The translations under genes and the position numbers were made by a program. From Deinococcus sp. Arct2-2 (GTDB lineage: Bacteria > Deinococcota > Deinococci > Deinococcales > Deinococcaceae): 64,000 nucleotides of DNA. The notes beneath the pieces were generated by a model. That model did no database searches. It was not told where the DNA came from and saw only the letters and a list, made by a program, of their open reading frames with translations. The stretch is taken from assembly GCF_004801315.1 (NCBI RefSeq), contig NZ_SSNW01000010.1, positions 43,657-107,656 on the forward strand, in the 5' to 3' direction. Below, piece by piece: positions 19,788 to 30,644 of the stretch (position 1 is its first letter; each line of letters opens with the position of its first letter).

Positions 19788-21049
19788 ATGCTCGGTAGCG
19801 CGTCCCTGACGGTGGCAGACGTTCAGCAAGCACGCCATCTGATTCAGGCGTCGGCACAATCGCTTTGGCCCAAGTTTCAGCCTGCACAGATGCCTTTGGT
19901 TGTCTATGACGGCCAAATTACGGTGCTGTGGGGTGCCCAACCTGTTGGAGCAGGATGGCAAGCCAATTCTGACTACCCCACGGAAGACCGCTGGGTCTTT
20001 CAGGGCCGTCATCCACAGGTTTGGGCCAACACATCTTGCCAGTTAGAGGAAGGATTGTTGGCGGCCAGCCTGCTCTTACCCAGCTTGCCCACGCCTTGCC
20101 GCCCAACTGATCTGGCAGCGTTGGCGGTTCATGAGGCGTTTCATGTGTATCAGCGCGGTCAGGCTGGCGTGACTTGGCAAATCAATGAACTTGACGCCCT
20201 GACCTACCCCGCCACCGATTCCGCATTGCTGGTTCACCGGGCGATGGAACTACAGGCACTCCAACGGGCGCTGACTGCTTCCGCTGCAACTTTGCCAGAG
20301 GTGGCCGCCGAAGTCCTGCATTGGCGAGAGGCGCAATCTGCACATTTGGCCCCTGAACATATCGAGTACATTCGGGCCGCCGAAAGGGTAGAAGGCTTAG
20401 CGCATTACGTAGAACTGGCTTCAAAGAGGTTGAACCAAAATTTCCAACCATTGATTTTCCCGCCTCGGCGGTGCGGTTGCGGGCTTATACGACTGGCGCA
20501 GCGTATGGCTTTTTACTGGATCGACTGTTGCCCGACTGGAAAGAACGGGTCGCTGCCGAAGGTGCCGCACTTGATGAACTGTTGGGTTCGGTTGTTGGCC
20601 TGCATTATTCCAGCCGGTCAATTCCATCTCATATTCAGCATTGGGCGGGTGCTGCCGCCGAAGAAGAACTGCTGCATCAGCAACGGCTCCTGCAAGCATT
20701 CGACACTTGGCCCGGTCAGGAATTGACGTTGAGAAGCGCCGCTCCACTCTGGCCCAAAGCCTTCGACCCTATGAATCTGCAAGTGGTAGGACAGGGGCGA
20801 GTGCTGCACCAGCGCTTTTTGCAATTTGCAAACAGTGTCGTAGAGGGCGAAGTGATGGATTGCCTTTGTCTTACGCAGTCCGGCGGCGCCGATCCACTAA
20901 CTGGCGGCTTTCAGGAACTTCGGCTGAGGGGAGTCATTGGTGTGCAGGCCACATCTGAAGGTTGGATTACATCAGGCGGGGGGATTTGCGTAGGAGGCAG
21001 AGCAGGCACCGTCTCTCAGTCCGATCGGGGCTGGCTGATCGAGGTCTAA
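19788..21049 (+). pseudogene. Putative HExxH metallopeptidase-like gene with a frameshift
   Basis: Two reading frames make one protein. From ATG 19788 the first frame runs to about 20425 and includes LAALAVHEAFHVYQRGQ, an HExxH zinc-protease-type motif at about residue 115. The second frame carries on with KEVEPKFPTIDFPASAVRLRAYTTG and continues to TAA 21049. One extra A in the AAA run at 20423-20425 would join them (ELASKEVEPKF). The downstream part is clearly coding, with normal codon use and an AEEELLHQQRLLQAF helix. The product without frameshift would be about 420 residues. I recognise no named family. TATCCT at 19776 is a leaderless -10 candidate. The shift could be a true mutation or a sequencing error. 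Confidence 0.7.
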
Positions 21050-21253
21050 GACTGTTCGGCGCATTCCCCATCCCGATCTAGACCAAGTTCATACCTCTCC
21101 CCCCGTCCGGCGTGTTAAACTTCACGGGTCAGCACGGCAACAATGTAAACCCCGGATTCTCGTTCAGCGTTCCCCGGTTGTCCGACCCCGTTTCTGCTCA
21201 AGCGCAGAGGCATCTTTCACGGACAAGAGCAGGGGCGAAAGGTAGGCACACTC

Positions 21254-22459
21254 ATGGCCGAAGTCATTCTGGAGCACATCAACAAGCGGTACGGCAGCAA
21301 GCATCACGCGGTAAAGGATTTCAACCTGCACATCGAAGACCGTGAATTCATGGTGTTCGTGGGGCCATCGGGCTGTGGTAAATCCACGACCCTGCGGATG
21401 GTAGCGGGCTTGGAAGACATCAGCGACGGCGTGCTGAAGATCGGTGACCGCATCGTGAACGATGTGCCGCCCAAAGACCGCGACATTGCGATGGTGTTCC
21501 AAAACTACGCGCTCTACCCGCACATGAACGTCTACGAGAACATGGCCTTTGGTCTGAAACTCCGTAAGACGCCCAAAGAAGAGATCGACCGCCGCGTCCG
21601 TGACGCCGCCAAAATTTTGCAGATCGAGCATCTGTTGGGCCGCAAGCCGAAAGAGTTGTCGGGCGGTCAGCGTCAACGTGTCGCGATGGGACGCGCCATC
21701 GTGCGTGAACCCAAAGTGTTCCTCATGGACGAGCCGCTGTCTAACCTTGACGCCAAGCTGCGCGTCGAAATGCGCTCGCAGATCTCTCAGCTTCACCGCC
21801 GCCTCGGGGCCACCATCATCTACGTGACCCACGATCAGGTAGAAGCGATGACGCTCGGCAACCGTATCGTGGTCATGCGCGACGGCGTGATCATGCAAGT
21901 CGATACGCCCATGAACCTCTACGATTTCCCCAAGAACAAGTTCGTAGCAGGCTTTATCGGCAGCCCCAGCATGAATTTGCTGACGGCCAAAGTCACCAAC
22001 GGCGAATTTGTGTTGGGCGGCAGCCGCGTTTCGGCGATGGGTCTGCTGGCCCGCTCGCTGAAGGCTTACGAAGGCAAAGACGTAGCCATGGGCATTCGCC
22101 CCGAGCATATCGGCGTCGTCGGTATGACCGATATTCCACGCGGAAACAACGTGCTGCGCGGTAAAGTCGTGGTTGTGGAGCCTTTGGGCGCACAGACCGA
22201 TCTCATCATCGAAGTGGCCGGACAGAACCTCACCTGTAAGGTAGAAGGTCAGGCCATCGTGCAGCCCGGCGACGACATCGATCTGCTGATCGACCAGACC
22301 CGCCTGCACGCTTTCGACCTCACCAGCGAAGACGCCATCGACCGGGGCACGCCTACGGGCAAGCGCGGTCAGGCCGACACGCTGAACCTCGGTTACGAGT
22401 ACCCCGGCGTTCCGAGCAGCGCTGCCGCAGCCGTTCCCGTCGGACTCAACAAGATCTAA
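21254..22459 (+). CDS. ABC transporter ATPase, MalK/UgpC/MsmX type
   Basis: A 401-residue ATPase of the sugar/glycerol-3-phosphate importer class. Motifs: FVGPSGCGKST (Walker A), VFQNYALYPHMNVYEN (Q-loop region), LSGGQRQRVAMGRAIVREP (signature), VFLMDEPLSNLDAKLR (Walker B and D-loop), VTHDQVEA (H-loop), then a TOBE regulatory domain (about residues 240-360). No permease or binding protein is adjacent. ATPases of this type (MsmX) often serve several sugar importers in one cell, which fits a stand-alone gene. A leader of about 130 bp with TAAACT at 21116 precedes the ATG. Confidence 0.92.
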   Translation: MAEVILEHINKRYGSKHHAVKDFNLHIEDREFMVFVGPSGCGKSTTLRMVAGLEDISDGVLKIGDRIVNDVPPKDRDIAMVFQNYALYPHMNVYENMAFGLKLRKTPKEEIDRRVRDAAKILQIEHLLGRKPKELSGGQRQRVAMGRAIVREPKVFLMDEPLSNLDAKLRVEMRSQISQLHRRLGATIIYVTHDQVEAMTLGNRIVVMRDGVIMQVDTPMNLYDFPKNKFVAGFIGSPSMNLLTAKVTNGEFVLGGSRVSAMGLLARSLKAYEGKDVAMGIRPEHIGVVGMTDIPRGNNVLRGKVVVVEPLGAQTDLIIEVAGQNLTCKVEGQAIVQPGDDIDLLIDQTRLHAFDLTSEDAIDRGTPTGKRGQADTLNLGYEYPGVPSSAAAAVPVGLNKI

Positions 22460-22581
22460 ACTCAGTTGTTCTGAATCTGCTGCTCTGAATCTGCTGCTCT
22501 GATCTGCGCCGCCTTCCTGTTGGGGGGCGGCGCAGTTGTTGCGTGCGGGAGCATGTTTCCTAACTTCTCACGCCGCGTGCC

Positions 22582-22610
22582 TTTACCTGGCTTTCATCTG
22601 ACGCTAGACT
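22582..22610 (+). promoter_or_regulatory. Promoter for the amino-acid binding protein gene
   Basis: TTTACC (22582-22587) and TAGACT (22605-22610) with a 17-bp spacer. The predicted transcript has a leader of about 55 bases and a good ribosome binding site (AAGGAG) 5 bp before ATG 22673. Confidence 0.6.
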
Positions 22611-22672
22611 GCCGCATCTCAACACCCACCGCTTTCCCGATTAGGGAAGACGTGACCCATTTAAGGAGAACC

Positions 22673-23443
22673 ATGAAGCGACCCCTACAGACCGCCCTCC
22701 TGACCCTCACCGCCCTTGCTATGCTTGCCAGCACCGCACAGGCCCGCACTTGGACTGATATTAAAAAGAGCGGCACCATCAAGATCGCCACCGAAGGAGC
22801 CTTTCCTCCTTTTAACGTGCTGAAGGGCAAGGAACTGACAGGCTTTGAAGTCGAACTTGCCAACGAACTTGCCAAAGGTCTCGGCCTCAAGGTGCAGTGG
22901 GTCACGCAACCCTTCGACAATCTGCTGATCGGCCTGAAGAGTGACCGCTACGACTTCGTGATTGCCAGCCACGGCATTACGCCGGAGCGGGCCAAAGCCG
23001 TCGATTTCGCCAATCCTCACTACTGCACGGGCGGCGCAATCGTAACCAAACCCGGCGGCCCCATGACGGCAGCCACCCTGAACGGCAAAACGGTGGCCGT
23101 GCAAGTCGGTACCACTTACCTTGAAAACGTCCGTAAAGTTCCCGGCGTGAAAGACGTGAAGACCTTCCCCAAAGACACCGACGCGCAGGCCGCGCTGATG
23201 GCAGGCCGCGCCGACGCGTGGGTGGGCGACAAATTTACCGGCATCGAACTGGTGAAGGCGCAGAAGGGCAAAGTGGTGCAAGGTGCGTTGTTGTTCAATG
23301 AGCGCATTGGCATGGCCGTGCAGAAGGGCAACGCCAGCCTGCTGAAAGAACTGAACGCTGCACTGACCAAGTCTCTGAGTGACGGCACCTACGCCAAGCT
23401 CAGCGGGCAATACTTTGGTCAGGACGTGCGCTGCAAGAACTGA
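22673..23443 (+). CDS. ABC transporter substrate-binding protein (amino-acid type, SBP family 3)
   Basis: 256 residues. The signal peptide MKRPLQTALLTLTALAMLASTAQA is followed by a canonical family 3 solute-binding fold: IKIATEGAFPPFNVLKGKELTGFE, FDNLLIGLKSDRYDFVIASHGIT, and LNGKTVAVQVGTTYLENV. It captures an amino acid in the periplasmic or cell-wall space for the permease gene 200 bp downstream. The start follows AAGGAG. A terminator separates the two genes, so the permease may be read from its own promoter or by read-through. The matching ATPase is not in the window. Confidence 0.92.
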   Translation: MKRPLQTALLTLTALAMLASTAQARTWTDIKKSGTIKIATEGAFPPFNVLKGKELTGFEVELANELAKGLGLKVQWVTQPFDNLLIGLKSDRYDFVIASHGITPERAKAVDFANPHYCTGGAIVTKPGGPMTAATLNGKTVAVQVGTTYLENVRKVPGVKDVKTFPKDTDAQAALMAGRADAWVGDKFTGIELVKAQKGKVVQGALLFNERIGMAVQKGNASLLKELNAALTKSLSDGTYAKLSGQYFGQDVRCKN

Positions 23444-23463
23444 GGCCTGAAAAACAGATCAAC

Positions 23464-23490
23464 GGGGCGGCGCTTGACAGGCCGCCCTTT
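23464..23490 (+). terminator. Intrinsic terminator after the binding-protein gene
   Basis: GGGCGGC (23465-23471) pairs with GCCGCCC (23481-23487) over a 9-base loop, followed by TTT. Partial termination here would give more binding protein than permease. Confidence 0.65.
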
Positions 23491-23646
23491 CTGGTTGGAG
23501 ATTGCTTCTCTGGCGCTTGAAACTCCAGTAAACGTTCAGAAGTCGAGCAGTCATCTAGCCCCCCTTTGTGTCGGATGTGACATCATTCAACCAATGCAAA
23601 ACCTGACTGGATCACGTTTCTGCCCTTGCCTCATGTGGGTGGGCGC

Positions 23647-24441
23647 ATGACCAAACCCGCAACCACGCCCCGTCAGCAACCGATGGGCGGAGGCACGCTG
23701 CTGCTGTGGTTCGGTGCTGCCGCCGCCGCTTTTCTCCTCCTGTTCCTCCTCATCACCATTATTTTGCGCCAGTTGCCCGACCCGATTGGCCCCCGCGCCG
23801 ACCTGTTTGTAGAAGGCGCTCGCATGACGCTGATGCTGACATTGGTCAGCGGCATCATCGGGCTGGTTCTGGGCGTCATCGCGGGCATCCAGAGAACCAG
23901 TGCCGTGTGGTGGGTGCGCCTGCCCGCCAGTATCTTTATCTGGTTGGTGCGTGGTACGCCGCTGCTGGTGCAAATTTTGTTCGTCTACAACGCCGTGCCG
24001 CCTCTGCTCAAAAGCATCGGCATCAATGTAGAACTCAATGAATTTTGGTCGGCAGTGACGGCTTTGGCCCTCAACGTGGGCGCGTACAACGCCGAAGTGA
24101 TCCGGGCAGGCATTCTCGCCATTCCCCCCGGACAAGGCGAAGCCGCCCGCAGCCTCGGCCTGAACGGAGCGCAAACCATGTCTACGGTGGTCTTGCCCCA
24201 AGCTCTGAGAATAGTCGTGCCGCCGCTGGTCAACAACCTCGTGGCGTTGCTTAAAGATTCGTCGTTGGCGAGTTCTATTGCTCTGCTGGAGCTGACGTTG
24301 GCCGGATCACGCGTCAGCAGCGAAAGCTTTGAGCCGATTCCGGTGCTGACCACTGTGGCCGCCGTGTACTTGGCGCTTACCACTGTGATGACGCTGTTCA
24401 CCGATCAGTTGGAGAAACGGGTAAAAGTGGGCAGCCGCTAA
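23647..24441 (+). CDS. ABC transporter permease (polar amino-acid type)
   Basis: A 264-residue integral membrane protein of the HisMQ family. It has five predicted membrane spans. The cytoplasmic EAA loop, GEAARSLGLNGAQTMSTVVLPQALR, contacts the ATPase. It begins at ATG 23647, preceded by GGGTGGG. The substrate-binding protein lies upstream. The permease could function as a homodimer, since no second permease gene is present. A terminator follows 20 bp after the stop. Confidence 0.92.
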   Translation: MTKPATTPRQQPMGGGTLLLWFGAAAAAFLLLFLLITIILRQLPDPIGPRADLFVEGARMTLMLTLVSGIIGLVLGVIAGIQRTSAVWWVRLPASIFIWLVRGTPLLVQILFVYNAVPPLLKSIGINVELNEFWSAVTALALNVGAYNAEVIRAGILAIPPGQGEAARSLGLNGAQTMSTVVLPQALRIVVPPLVNNLVALLKDSSLASSIALLELTLAGSRVSSESFEPIPVLTTVAAVYLALTTVMTLFTDQLEKRVKVGSR

Positions 24442-24460
24442 ATATCGCTAACCCAAACAA

Positions 24461-24490
24461 GGCCCGCCAGAGAATGTGGCGGGCCTGCTC
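24461..24490 (+). terminator. Intrinsic terminator after the amino-acid permease
   Basis: GGCCCGCC (24461-24468) pairs perfectly with GGCGGGCC (24478-24485) over a 9-base loop, followed by a T-containing tail (TGCTCTTTG). Confidence 0.7.
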
Positions 24491-24498
24491 TTTGTCTT

Positions 24499-24524
24499 TT
24501 CACACGCTCCACAATCCACGATCT
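24499..24524 (+). repeat. Family E short repeat
   Basis: TCACACGCTCCACAATCCAC followed by GATC, related to the CCACGATCCAC words at 10150, 35322 and 49838-49945. Confidence 0.45.
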
Positions 24525-24535
24525 TTCTAAAACCC

Positions 24536-24568
24536 AAAAAAAGAGGCGACCCCCGAAGAGGCCGCCTC
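24536..24568 (-). terminator. Intrinsic terminator for the minus-strand BMP gene
   Basis: On the minus strand GAGGCG (24568-24563) pairs with CGCCTC (24548-24543), extended by partial pairing of the interior, and is followed by TTTTTTT. It lies 19 bp past the BMP gene stop. Confidence 0.75.
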
Positions 24569-24586
24569 AACTTAATCGGAACGAAT

Positions 24587-25702
24587 TTACTTGTTAGGAA
24601 CCTTGATCTTGCCGCTGATGATCTGGGCCTTGACGGCTTCGACCTTGGCGACTTGGGTGCTGCTGATCAGGCCTTTGTTGTAGGCGTCCACGGCGTAACC
24701 GACGCCGCCTTCCTTCAGACCGAAGCGGCGCTCTCCGCCCTTGAAGCTGCCTGCCTTCACGTCTTTGATCAGGGAGTACACGGCGTTGTCTACGCGCTTA
24801 AGCATAGAGGTCAGGCCGTGGTTCATGGTGGCGGGGTTCTTGTCGAAGTCGCCGAGGTAGTTTTGGTTGCTGTCGACGCCGATGAAGAACATGGGGCGGG
24901 TGTTGCCAGCGCAGGCCGACTTGTAGCTGGTGCTCTTGCCCACAGCGGCAAAGTTGTTGGTATTGAACTTCACGCCGCTGGGCAGGCTGCCGACCTTCAG
25001 GCACTGGGTCTGCTTCACGTAGTCGATGACGCCGTTGCCGCTGCCGCCTGCCGCTGCGAAGATGATGTCAGCGCCGCGAGAGCGCATGCTGGCCGCGATT
25101 TCCTTAGCCTTGCCGGGGTTGTTCCAAGCGTCGGGGGTGGTGCCCACGTACTGGGCATACACTTTGACTTTGGGGTTGGCGGCTTTTGCGCCCGCCGTGT
25201 AGCCTGCTTCGAACTTGTGAATCAGGGGAATGTCCATGCCGCCCACGAAGCCGAGGACGCCGGTGCTGCTGTTCATGGCGGCGAGGTAGCCCACGAGGTA
25301 GCTGCCCTCTTCTTCCTTGAAGACGAGGCTGGCCACGTTCTTGGCGGCGCTCACGTCGTCGATCAGGCCGAAGTAGAGGTCAGGGTTTTCTTTGGCGACT
25401 TGGCTGATGCTGGCATTGTTGGCAAAGCCCACGCCGATGGTCAGGTCAAAGCCTTCGGTGGCAAACGAACGGATGCCCTGAATGACTTGGCTGGGATCGC
25501 TGGGTTCGAAGTCTTTGACCTGAATGCCGAGGGCTTTGGAGGCCCGCTGGCTGCCCTCGTAGGCGCTTTGGTTAAAGCTCTTGTCGGCTTTTCCGCCTGC
25601 GTCGTAGGCCATGCCCACGCGAACGGCTCCCTGCGCGGTGGCAAGGCCAGTGGTGAGGGCAAGGGCAAGCGTCAGGCTTTTCTTCATAGAACTGGTCTTC
25701 AT
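24587..25702 (-). CDS. BMP family ABC transporter substrate-binding protein (paralogue 1)
   Basis: 371 residues with a signal peptide (MKKSLTLALALTTGLATAQG). It belongs to the basic membrane protein family, whose characterised members bind nucleosides or purines for ABC import. Conserved parts are VGMAYDAGGKADKSFNQSAYEG, DLTIGVGFANN, VASLVFKEEEGSYLVGYLAA, GFVGGMDIPLIHKFEAGY, IIFAAAGGSGNGV and FFIGVDSNQN. A GGAGG lies 6 bp before ATG 25702. TATACT on the minus strand at 25752-25747 is a good -10. Two paralogues lie at 34034 and 35415. No permease or ATPase is adjacent. Confidence 0.92.
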   Translation of the reverse strand: MKTSSMKKSLTLALALTTGLATAQGAVRVGMAYDAGGKADKSFNQSAYEGSQRASKALGIQVKDFEPSDPSQVIQGIRSFATEGFDLTIGVGFANNASISQVAKENPDLYFGLIDDVSAAKNVASLVFKEEEGSYLVGYLAAMNSSTGVLGFVGGMDIPLIHKFEAGYTAGAKAANPKVKVYAQYVGTTPDAWNNPGKAKEIAASMRSRGADIIFAAAGGSGNGVIDYVKQTQCLKVGSLPSGVKFNTNNFAAVGKSTSYKSACAGNTRPMFFIGVDSNQNYLGDFDKNPATMNHGLTSMLKRVDNAVYSLIKDVKAGSFKGGERRFGLKEGGVGYAVDAYNKGLISSTQVAKVEAVKAQIISGKIKVPNK

Positions 25703-25746
25703 GGGTGATCCTCCGGTAATTTAGGTTGAACGGAATGCTTGAATAG

Positions 25747-25752
25747 AGTATA
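25747..25752 (-). promoter_or_regulatory. -10 element (TATACT, minus strand) for BMP paralogue 1
   Basis: TATACT on the minus strand, about 45 bp upstream of ATG 25702. A TAGACA at 25772-25767 is a poor -35 with only a 14-bp spacer. Confidence 0.5.
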
Positions 25753-25942
25753 CGCAATCTGCCCGGTGTCTAGACCCTGCCAAAAGTCACCCTGCACCTG
25801 ACGTGGATGAGCGAAACGGGAAGGGCGTCCTGAGGCGTTCTTTATGTTTCCTTTACCTTGGTCAGCTTCAACGTCTGGCTGGGCTGGCCGTTGCTCAACG
25901 CCGCTTTACATTTCTGAGCCGGGGTACTTGAGGCCGGAATGG

Positions 25943-25948
25943 TAGGCT
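25943..25948 (+). promoter_or_regulatory. -10 element (TAGGCT) for ligA
   Basis: TAGGCT ends 7 bp before ATG 25956 with no ribosome binding site, another leaderless-type start. Confidence 0.5.
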
Positions 25949-25955
25949 GCCCCGT

Positions 25956-28028
<2,073 letters not shown>

Positions 28029-28040
28029 GGGAGTTGGCTT

Positions 28041-28156
28041 GGAGGGTGAACCCCCCAGTCTGCTTCGCAGCCAGCCCCCCTTAAGGGGGGCGCAAAAGCA
28101 GTTGTCCTCCCCTCTAAGGGGGGGCGTTGCAAAGCAACGGGGGGGTTCACCTTCCA
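28041..28156 (+). repeat. Family A repeat, copy A4 (best terminal inverted repeats)
   Basis: The ends GGAGGGTGAACCCCCC and GGGGGGTTCACCTTCC form a 16-bp terminal inverted repeat with one mismatch. The interior has CCCCCCTTAAGGGGGG and CCCCTCTAAGGGGGGG. This copy best defines the element as a small structured unit. Confidence 0.88.
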
Positions 28157-28195
28157 CCTCAAACTTCCCCAACCCACCCCTATCTTCCCCCACAG

Positions 28196-28201
28196 GTACA
28201 C
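28196..28201 (+). promoter_or_regulatory. Possible -10 element (TACACT) for the Asp23 gene
   Basis: TACACT lies 50 bp before ATG 28252. Here a GGAGG ribosome binding site exists (28240), so this would be a leadered transcript. Confidence 0.4.
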
Positions 28202-28251
28202 TGTGCCTATTGGCGGCCCCAGTTTGTGCGGGCCGTGTGGAGGCATCAAGC

Positions 28252-28626
28252 ATGGCGAACAACAACACCCCCCAACCGTCTTTCCCCGAAGTCGAAATTA
28301 GCCGCAACGTCCTGACCGATATCGCGCAGGCCACGCTGGAAGGCATCGAAGGTATAGAAGTCGCGCACGCCTCGCTGAATGTGGGCGAAGTGTTGCGGAA
28401 TCAAGGCAACCCGCGCCGTCCCCGCGCCCTGAAAGTGACCCGCGAAGGGCAGGCCGTGACGGTGGATGTGGGCCTGAACATTGAATTTGGCCGCAACCTG
28501 ACCGGATTGGCCGCGCAAGCTCAGCGGGCCGTGTGCGAGAACGTAGAACTGATGACCGGCCTGAAAGTCAAAGCTGTGAACGTGACCGTGCTAGACGTGA
28601 CCCTGCCCAAGGGCGGCCACGCTTGA
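28252..28626 (+). CDS. Asp23/Gls24 family envelope-stress-type protein
   Basis: 124 residues. The pattern [27 protein letters not shown] followed by [26 protein letters not shown] and [17 protein letters not shown] is the Asp23 (DUF322) fold, normally ~110 residues. Family members associate with the membrane or cell-wall stress response in Gram-positive bacteria. In many genomes the gene lies directly upstream of nusB, as here. GGAGG lies 8 bp before the ATG. The stop overlaps the TTG start of nusB. Confidence 0.88.
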   Translation: MANNNTPQPSFPEVEISRNVLTDIAQATLEGIEGIEVAHASLNVGEVLRNQGNPRRPRALKVTREGQAVTVDVGLNIEFGRNLTGLAAQAQRAVCENVELMTGLKVKAVNVTVLDVTLPKGGHA

Positions 28627-29123
28627 CCCGCCGCCGTGAGAAGGCCAACCAACCCGTCGGCACGCGCCGTGCTGCCCGCGAATTTGCGTTCAGGGCGCTG
28701 TTTCAGGCCGACCGGGGAGACTTGCCCCTAAACGACGTGTTTATCCGGGCAGAAGGCGATATGCGTGAGGGCGACGACACTTTTCCGCAACTGGCCCCCG
28801 ATGCTGTCACCTTCGCCCGCGAACTCGTAGACGGTTTGGTCACGCACCGCGATACCATCGACCAAACCTTGCGCCAGACCATTCGTGGCTGGAGCTTCGA
28901 TCAGATGGCCCAAACTGACCTGAACGTGTTGCGGTTGGCAACCTTTGAGATGATGTACACGGGCACGGCGCACCCGCCCGTCATCGAGAGTGCCGTGCGA
29001 ATTGCCCGCAAATTCGGCGGCGACGATTCGGGCCGCTTCGTCAACGGTGTGCTGGCGGGCCTCAGCCGCACTCTGCAAACCGCGCCCGCCGTGCCTCAAT
29101 CTGACGACGGGGCCGACGAGTGA
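28623..29123 (+). CDS. nusB: Transcription antitermination protein NusB
   Basis: 166 residues. TTG 28623 overlaps the upstream stop (TTGA) and gives [32 protein letters not shown]. An all-helical NusB core follows, with [25 protein letters not shown] and [29 protein letters not shown]. NusB binds boxA RNA with NusE for rRNA antitermination. Longer upstream starts would lie within the Asp23 gene and are less likely. The stop overlaps the folD start by 4 bases (GTGA). Confidence 0.92.
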   Translation: MTRRREKANQPVGTRRAAREFAFRALFQADRGDLPLNDVFIRAEGDMREGDDTFPQLAPDAVTFARELVDGLVTHRDTIDQTLRQTIRGWSFDQMAQTDLNVLRLATFEMMYTGTAHPPVIESAVRIARKFGGDDSGRFVNGVLAGLSRTLQTAPAVPQSDDGADE

Positions 29124-30019
29124 CCGATGGTTCTTCGGGGTTGACCGCTCCCGGCCCGCACCTTGCCCGCCCATTGCCGGGGCCGCCCGCTGCCGCCGCG
29201 CTGCTGGCCGATGCTGCCGCCCGTGCTGCACGGCTTCAGTCGCCACCTCACCTGTCTATCGTGCGGCTGGGAGAAGACCCCGCCAGCGTCAGCTATGTGC
29301 GCGGCAAAGACCGCAAGGCGCGGGAAGTGGGCCTGCACAGCACCGTGTACGCGCTACCCGAAGATACCTCGCAGGCCGACTTGTTGGCGCTGGTGGCCCG
29401 CCTGAATGCCGACTCCGATGTGAACGGCATTCTGGTGCAGTTGCCCCTGCCCGCCCATGTGTCCGAACAGGCCGTGCTGCACGCCATCGACCCGCGCAAA
29501 GACGTAGACGGGTTTCATCCGGTGAACGTGGGCGAACTGTGGGCAGGCCGCCCGGTACTGGCTCCCTGCACGCCTGCCGGAATCATGTATATGCTGGGCC
29601 ACTACAGCATTCCGGTAGCTGGGGCGCGGGCTGTCATCGTGGGCCGCAGCCATATCGTGGGGCGACCCCTCGCGGCCATGCTTCTCAACGCACACGCCAC
29701 CGTGACTGTTGCCCACAGCCGCACACCTGATTTGGGCGCAGTGACGCGGGAAGCCGACCTCCTGTTTGCCGCTGTAGGCCGCGCCCACCTGATTACGCCT
29801 GACATGATCAAGCCCGGAGCCACCGTGATCGATGTGGGCATCAACCGGGTCATGGGCGCAGACGGCAAGGGCCACCTGACCGGCGATGTTCACCCCGACG
29901 TGGCGGCAGTAGCAGGCGCACTGACGCCTGTGCCGGGGGGCGTGGGGCCGCTGACCATCGCGCAACTGCTGGCAAACACGGTGACAGCTGCAGAGATGCA
30001 GCGAGTGGCCCGCCTCTAA
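29120..30019 (+). CDS. folD: Bifunctional methylenetetrahydrofolate dehydrogenase/cyclohydrolase FolD
   Basis: A 299-residue enzyme that interconverts 5,10-methylene-THF and 10-formyl-THF with NADP. Visible motifs: [14 protein letters not shown] with catalytic Tyr59 and Lys63, [49 protein letters not shown] (nucleotide binding) and [23 protein letters not shown] start overlaps the nusB stop. It completes an Asp23-nusB-folD operon. Confidence 0.95.
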   Translation: MTDGSSGLTAPGPHLARPLPGPPAAAALLADAAARAARLQSPPHLSIVRLGEDPASVSYVRGKDRKAREVGLHSTVYALPEDTSQADLLALVARLNADSDVNGILVQLPLPAHVSEQAVLHAIDPRKDVDGFHPVNVGELWAGRPVLAPCTPAGIMYMLGHYSIPVAGARAVIVGRSHIVGRPLAAMLLNAHATVTVAHSRTPDLGAVTREADLLFAAVGRAHLITPDMIKPGATVIDVGINRVMGADGKGHLTGDVHPDVAAVAGALTPVPGGVGPLTIAQLLANTVTAAEMQRVARL

Positions 30020-30065
30020 ATCTGACCCGTGCAAATTGGAACCCGGTGCAAGTCTTTTCAGCGGC

Positions 30066-30071
30066 TAGAAT
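30066..30071 (+). promoter_or_regulatory. -10 element (TAGAAT) for the DUF212 gene
   Basis: TAGAAT ends 9 bp before GTG 30081. Leaderless-type arrangement. Confidence 0.45.
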
Positions 30072-30080
30072 GAAGGCCGC

Positions 30081-30539
30081 GTGAATACGTTCGCTGAACT
30101 TCTTGGAAACCGCTGGCTGCTGACGGCGGTGCTGGCCTCTACAGGCGCACAGGTCTTCAAAGTCCTCTTGATTTTATTGATAGAGCGGCGCTGGCGGCCC
30201 GCTGCATTTATGGAAACAGGCGGCATGCCCAGCAGCCACTCGGCTATGGTGGCCGCGCTGACCACCGGCATTGGCCTGACGCAGGGTGTGGGCAGCCCAC
30301 TGTTTGCCGCCAGCGCCGTATTTGCCCTGATCGTCATGTATGACGCGACCGGAGTACGCCACAGCAGCGGAATGCAGGCCCGCTTGCTGAACGAACTCGT
30401 AGACGAACTGCGGGCCGTAGTGCGCGAAGGCTTTGCGCCGCTGCCGCTACGGGTGCTTTTGGGCCACACCTATTTAGAAGTGGGGATCGGCACGTTATTG
30501 GGAGTAGGAGCAGGATTTTTCGCCTTTAAGGTACTTTAA
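30081..30539 (+). CDS. DUF212 / YuiD-like divergent PAP2-family membrane protein
   Basis: 152 residues with about four membrane segments. The family signature GGMPSSHSAMVAALT and the late LGHTYLEVGIGTLLG are present, as is MYDATGVRHSSGMQA. These proteins are related to acid phosphatase/vanadium haloperoxidase folds and are usually annotated as DUF212 or YuiD. The substrate is unknown. GTG start after TAGAAT. The stop lies inside the beginning of a long inverted repeat that acts as a bidirectional terminator. Confidence 0.85.
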   Translation: MNTFAELLGNRWLLTAVLASTGAQVFKVLLILLIERRWRPAAFMETGGMPSSHSAMVAALTTGIGLTQGVGSPLFAASAVFALIVMYDATGVRHSSGMQARLLNELVDELRAVVREGFAPLPLRVLLGHTYLEVGIGTLLGVGAGFFAFKVL

Positions 30540-30644
30540 AACCCGTGAGTCGTGAGTGGGTAGTGGAAAGGGCAAAACCCCCGATCAATCCGGGTGCTTT
30601 TGCCCTTCTCTTTTCTTACTTCCTACTCACGACTCACGGGTTTT
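30538..30644. terminator. Nested inverted repeats forming a bidirectional terminator
   Basis: The outer arms 30538-30557 and 30625-30644 are a perfect 20-bp inverted repeat (AAAACCCGTGAGTCGTGAGT). The inner hairpin AAGGGCAAAA / TTTTGCCCTT (about 30568-30606) has T-rich tails. Arms and inner stem lie exactly between the converging genes. The outer arms carry family D words (GTGAGTCGTGAGTGGGTAG). Confidence 0.8.

Noticed and set aside
24476..25708. Plus-strand frame of 410 codons opposite BMP paralogue 1
   Set aside because: The minus strand encodes a complete BMP protein with signal peptide, ribosome binding site and terminator.
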